Shown piece by piece: positions 21,868-23,881 of a stretch of DNA of 23,881 bases. Under the pieces are notes generated by a model. The model worked only from the letters and a program-made list of their open reading frames with translations. It ran no database searches and was not told the DNA's origin. Position 1 is the stretch's first letter, and every line of letters begins with the position of its first letter. The stretch comes from Firmicutes bacterium UBA4975 (GTDB taxonomy: Bacteria > Bacillota > Proteinivoracia > UBA4975), in assembly GCA_002397155.1 (NCBI GenBank), contig DGZR01000089.1, positions 1 through 23,881 of the forward strand. The letters are read 5' to 3'. The translations under genes were made by a program, and so were the position numbers.

Positions 21868-23062
21868 CTACTTGCCGTACAGGCCGGGCAGAGCCGCGTA
21901 GACGGCGGCGCAGCGCACCAGGTCTTCTTTCCAGGTCTTTTCGTTGGGAGCGTGGGCCTCGGCTTCCTTGCCAGGCCCTAGGCCGATGCAGGGGATGCCG
22001 TAGCGGCCCATGATGGAGACTCCGTTGGTGGAAAAGGTCCATTTATCCACTTTTGGTTCGCCCCAAAGGCCACGAAAGGCTGCGACCATCGCTGTGGCGG
22101 CGGGGTGGTCTTCGGGAATGACCCAGGTGGGAAAGTAGCAGTCGGTGGGGTAAACCAGCTCGGTCCAGGAGGGTCGTTCGTACCTGTACATGCTGACGAC
22201 CGCCCCGTGTTTTTGGCTGGAGGGGAGGTTCCTTACCTGGTCCAGGGCCAGCTCATGGGTTTCTCCCTGGGTCAGGCGCCGGTCCAGGCTGATGGCGCAA
22301 AAGTCCGCCACGGCGCAGCGCGAGGGGGAGGTGTAGAAAATCTGGGAGACGGTGATTGTGCCCTTGCCCAGGAAGGGGTCGTAGTGCAGCCGGTCGTTGA
22401 GGCCGCGGATTTCCTGGATGATGTCCGCCATTTTGTAAATGGCGTTGTCCCCCCGCTCGGGGGCGGAACCGTGGCAGGCCACGCCCTGCACTTCCACCCG
22501 GATTTCCATGCGCCCCCGGTGGCCCCGGTAGATGTGGCCGTCGGTGGGCTCGGTGATGACGACGAACTCCGGGCGGATTTTGTCCTCTTCGATGATGTAC
22601 TGCCAGCACAGGCCGTCGCAGTCCTCTTCCTGAACAGTGCCGGTGACCAGGATGGTGTGCTCGGGGGAGATGAGGTCCAGGTCTTTCATGATCCTGGCTC
22701 CGTACACTGAAGCGACAATTCCCCCCAACTGGTCCGAAGCCCCCCGGCCGCCCACTTCACTTTCGTGTTTCAAAGCCCGAATAGGGATCGAATTCCCAGG
22801 TGTCTATGTTGCCGATGCCGACGGTGTCGATATGGGCGTCGTATGCGATAAGCTGCCGCCCGGAGCCCATGTAGCCAAGGACGTTGCCCATTGGATCAAT
22901 TTCCACTCGGTCAAAGCCCACGCTTTTCATTTCGGCTTCAATTCGCTTGATGACACCCTCTTCACCACAGCTTTCGCCGGGAATGGCGATGAGATCCCGG
23001 AGAAAACCGGTCATGGCCCCCCTGTATCCCTGGGCCGCCTCCTTGATTTTTTGAAAGTCCAA
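21868..23062 (-). pseudogene. ygeY: YgeY-type M20 family metallohydrolase, interrupted by an apparent 1-nt frameshift
   Basis: The first part (TTG 23062 to TGA 22757) encodes MDFQKIKEAA, IAIPGESCGEE, MGNVLGY, the zinc motif DAHIDTVGIGN (H77, D79) and DTWEFDPYSGFE. The second part, one frame over from about 22770, continues with GGRGASDQLGGIV, VTGTVQEEDCDG, RGHRGRMEI, CHGSAPERGDNAIYKMADI and HAPNEKTWKEDLVRCAA to TAG at 21868. Joined, they give a full-length YgeY, a 'selenium metabolism-linked' hydrolase of the M20 peptidase family. Ten bases instead of nine separate the conserved ET and VGGRG codons, so one extra base is the simplest cause. The TTG start has GGGAGG seven bases upstream. It could be a real lesion, a sequencing error, or recoding. 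ygeW starts 41 bases on. Confidence 0.88.
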
Positions 23063-23243
23063 TCTGTATCCTCCCTTTTTGTTATTTGCAGGCATGGGAT
23101 GCCGCTCTTCCTTAGAACAAATGCTTTACCCCTATTATTTTCTCTGTTCCCGCCCCGGTATCCTCTTTTGCCAGGAGGGGTAAGGAAAAAGCAGTACTTT
23201 TTTTCTCCAGGGGACAAAATTCGACAATTTATTCCCCAGCTAC

Positions 23244-23272
23244 ATGTTATATTAGGAAAGGTTTGCGTTCAA
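23244..23272 (-). promoter_or_regulatory. Possible promoter of the ygeY-ygeW-hydA unit
   Basis: On the minus strand TTGAAC (23272-23267) and TAACAT (23249-23244) have a 17-bp spacer, each four of six consensus bases. They lie about 180 bp before the ygeY start and just past the hsp20 terminator. The long leader region 23063-23243 shows no gene or clear fold. Confidence 0.3.
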
Positions 23273-23275
23273 GTG

Positions 23276-23296
23276 AAAAAACCGCCGGATGGCGGT
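23276..23296 (-). terminator. Rho-independent terminator of the Hsp20 gene
   Basis: On the minus strand ACCGCC and GGCGGT (stem 23296-23281) with a 4-nt loop lead into TTTTTT (23281-23276), ten bases after the Hsp20 stop. Confidence 0.8.
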
Positions 23297-23305
23297 CAGG
23301 GGCTG

Positions 23306-23719
23306 TTATTCTATTTCGATTTCTTTAGTTTTGGGTGCCGGTTCCTGGGGTTTATGGGCTGTTAGGCGGAGCAGGCCGTTTGTAAAAGAGGCCTGGATGC
23401 TCTCTGGGTCCAAATCCTCGATGAGGAAAGTCCGGCAGACCCGGCTGAGGCTGCGCTCCCGGCGCAGGTAGTTCTCCGCTTTTTCTTCATTTTCCTCTTT
23501 GCGCTGGGCGGAAATGGTCAGCTTGTGGTCCTCGACTTTGACTGTCACTTCGTCCTTGCTAAACCCCGGTAGTTCGGCCTCGATTACCAGCGTATCCCCT
23601 TGGGAGAAGATGTCGGCCTTGATTAAGGCAGGACCGCTGAAGAGATCGTCGGCAAAGAAATCGCGGAGCCAAGTCCCCGGCAGCAAGCCCTTGGGGGAGA
23701 AGGGAACCATTTCAAACAC
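23306..23719 (-). CDS. Hsp20 / alpha-crystallin family small heat-shock protein
   Basis: The 137-residue protein has an N-terminal arm (1-35) and an alpha-crystallin domain (about 36-122): KADIFSQGDTLVIEAELPGFSKDEVTVKVEDHKLTISAQR, RRERSLSRVCRTF, and the closing ASFTNGLLRLTAHK (IxxxxxNGLLxxxxPK-type). An IEIE end fits the oligomer-bridging I-x-I motif. Small heat-shock proteins bind unfolding proteins without ATP and hold them for refolding. The GTG start at 23719 was chosen because GGAGGT lies eight bases upstream; the longer frame to 23788 covers promoter DNA. Own promoter and terminator suggest a single-gene unit. No CIRCE element was seen. Confidence 0.93.
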   Translation of the reverse strand: MFEMVPFSPKGLLPGTWLRDFFADDLFSGPALIKADIFSQGDTLVIEAELPGFSKDEVTVKVEDHKLTISAQRKEENEEKAENYLRRERSLSRVCRTFLIEDLDPESIQASFTNGLLRLTAHKPQEPAPKTKEIEIE

Positions 23720-23758
23720 GGTTTTGCACCTCCAAGTATTGTTTTTCCTTACACTCGG

Positions 23759-23788
23759 AGCATAACAAAGATAGTCAGGTAAGGTCAA
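23759..23788 (-). promoter_or_regulatory. Promoter of the Hsp20 gene
   Basis: On the minus strand TTGACC (23788-23783, five of six) and TATGCT (23764-23759, four of six) have an 18-bp spacer, about 40 bp before the GTG. Confidence 0.5.
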
Positions 23789-23802
23789 GGTCAGTAAAGG
23801 TC
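23781..23802. repeat. Triple direct repeat AAGGTC over the Hsp20 promoter -35 box
   Basis: AAGGTC occurs at 23781-23786, 23787-23792 and 23797-23802 (GACCTT on the transcribed strand). The first two are contiguous and overlap the TTGACC box. They may be an operator for heat-shock control. Confidence 0.35.
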
Positions 23803-23881
23803 TAAATGCTGGTTTAGCTCAGGATTAACCCCATAATTCCCCTCCTTACGCCGTTTTTCTCTCATATTCTCAGCTAATTGA

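Noticed and set aside
21827..22042. N-terminal extension of ygeW
   Set aside because: Arg-rich shadow of ygeY; the TTG at 21826 has AAAGGAG upstream and gives the family length.
22757..22759. TGA in ygeY as a selenocysteine codon
   Set aside because: Reading on in the same frame gives no YgeY-like sequence; the family continues only after a one-base shift, so a Sec codon does not solve it.
23832..23860. Mini-frame on the minus strand after AGGAGGGG upstream of hsp20 (six residues)
   Set aside because: Only six codons, with no attenuator-like fold behind it; kept as a curiosity, not a feature.
1..23881. tRNA genes, rRNA, CRISPR arrays, complete insertion sequences
   Set aside because: No TTCGAAT-type T-arm with a CCA-compatible acceptor, no regularly spaced repeats, and no transposase motifs were found by eye on either strand.

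Overview
The window reads as a chromosomal segment of a GC-rich, anaerobic Gram-positive bacterium, most likely a Clostridia/Peptococcaceae-type Firmicute (inference). The signs are strong AGGAGG-type ribosome binding sites, frequent TTG and GTG starts, a YabE-type DUF348/G5 wall protein, an LTA-synthase-like sulfatase, iron-sulfur enzymes, corrinoid and lipoate handling, and a YgeY/YgeW/hydantoinase module. No tRNA, rRNA or CRISPR array was found.

Layout. 1-267 is the end of an M23 peptidase gene, closed by a terminator. 301-500 is a tiny minus-strand transcription unit with promoter, RBS and terminator for a 22-residue Lys/Ala/Pro peptide. 558-1744 is an AT-richer graveyard of mobile-element genes (a LuxR-type HTH remnant, an unrecognised C-terminal fragment, a recombinase-like tail) around one apparently intact 53-aa gene. 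1758-3683 (minus) holds a ferredoxin-tailed aldo/keto reductase and an Fe-S uracil-DNA glycosylase. 3802-5321 (plus) holds a HAD phosphatase coupled to a DUF1624 membrane protein. After a 260-bp leader with mutually exclusive pairing possibilities comes a complete polar amino acid ABC importer (5582-7745). A hidden gene without an ATG/GTG/TTG start (7828-8151) encodes a small zinc-finger-like membrane protein.

8237-15955 looks like an envelope block: DUF2207 and LemA (minus), a monocistronic LTA-synthase-like protein (plus), then MoxR ATPase, DUF58 and a DUF4129 membrane protein. The last three run on without a visible terminator into thpR (RNA 2',3'-cyclic phosphodiesterase), cobO (corrinoid adenosyltransferase) and lplA (lipoate ligase). 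A DUF348-G5-RlpA wall protein (18240-19205) follows, with a palindrome and a hairpin in its leader.

The right end (minus) is a coupled ygeY-ygeW-hydA unit, a core part of the anaerobic purine/ureide degradation clusters known in Enterobacteria and gut Firmicutes. ygeY carries an apparent one-base frameshift. An Hsp20 gene with its own promoter and terminator lies upstream. The points most worth a second look are the ABC-transporter leader, the 22-aa basic peptide unit, the non-canonical-start membrane protein, the ygeY frameshift and the RlpA fusion architecture.
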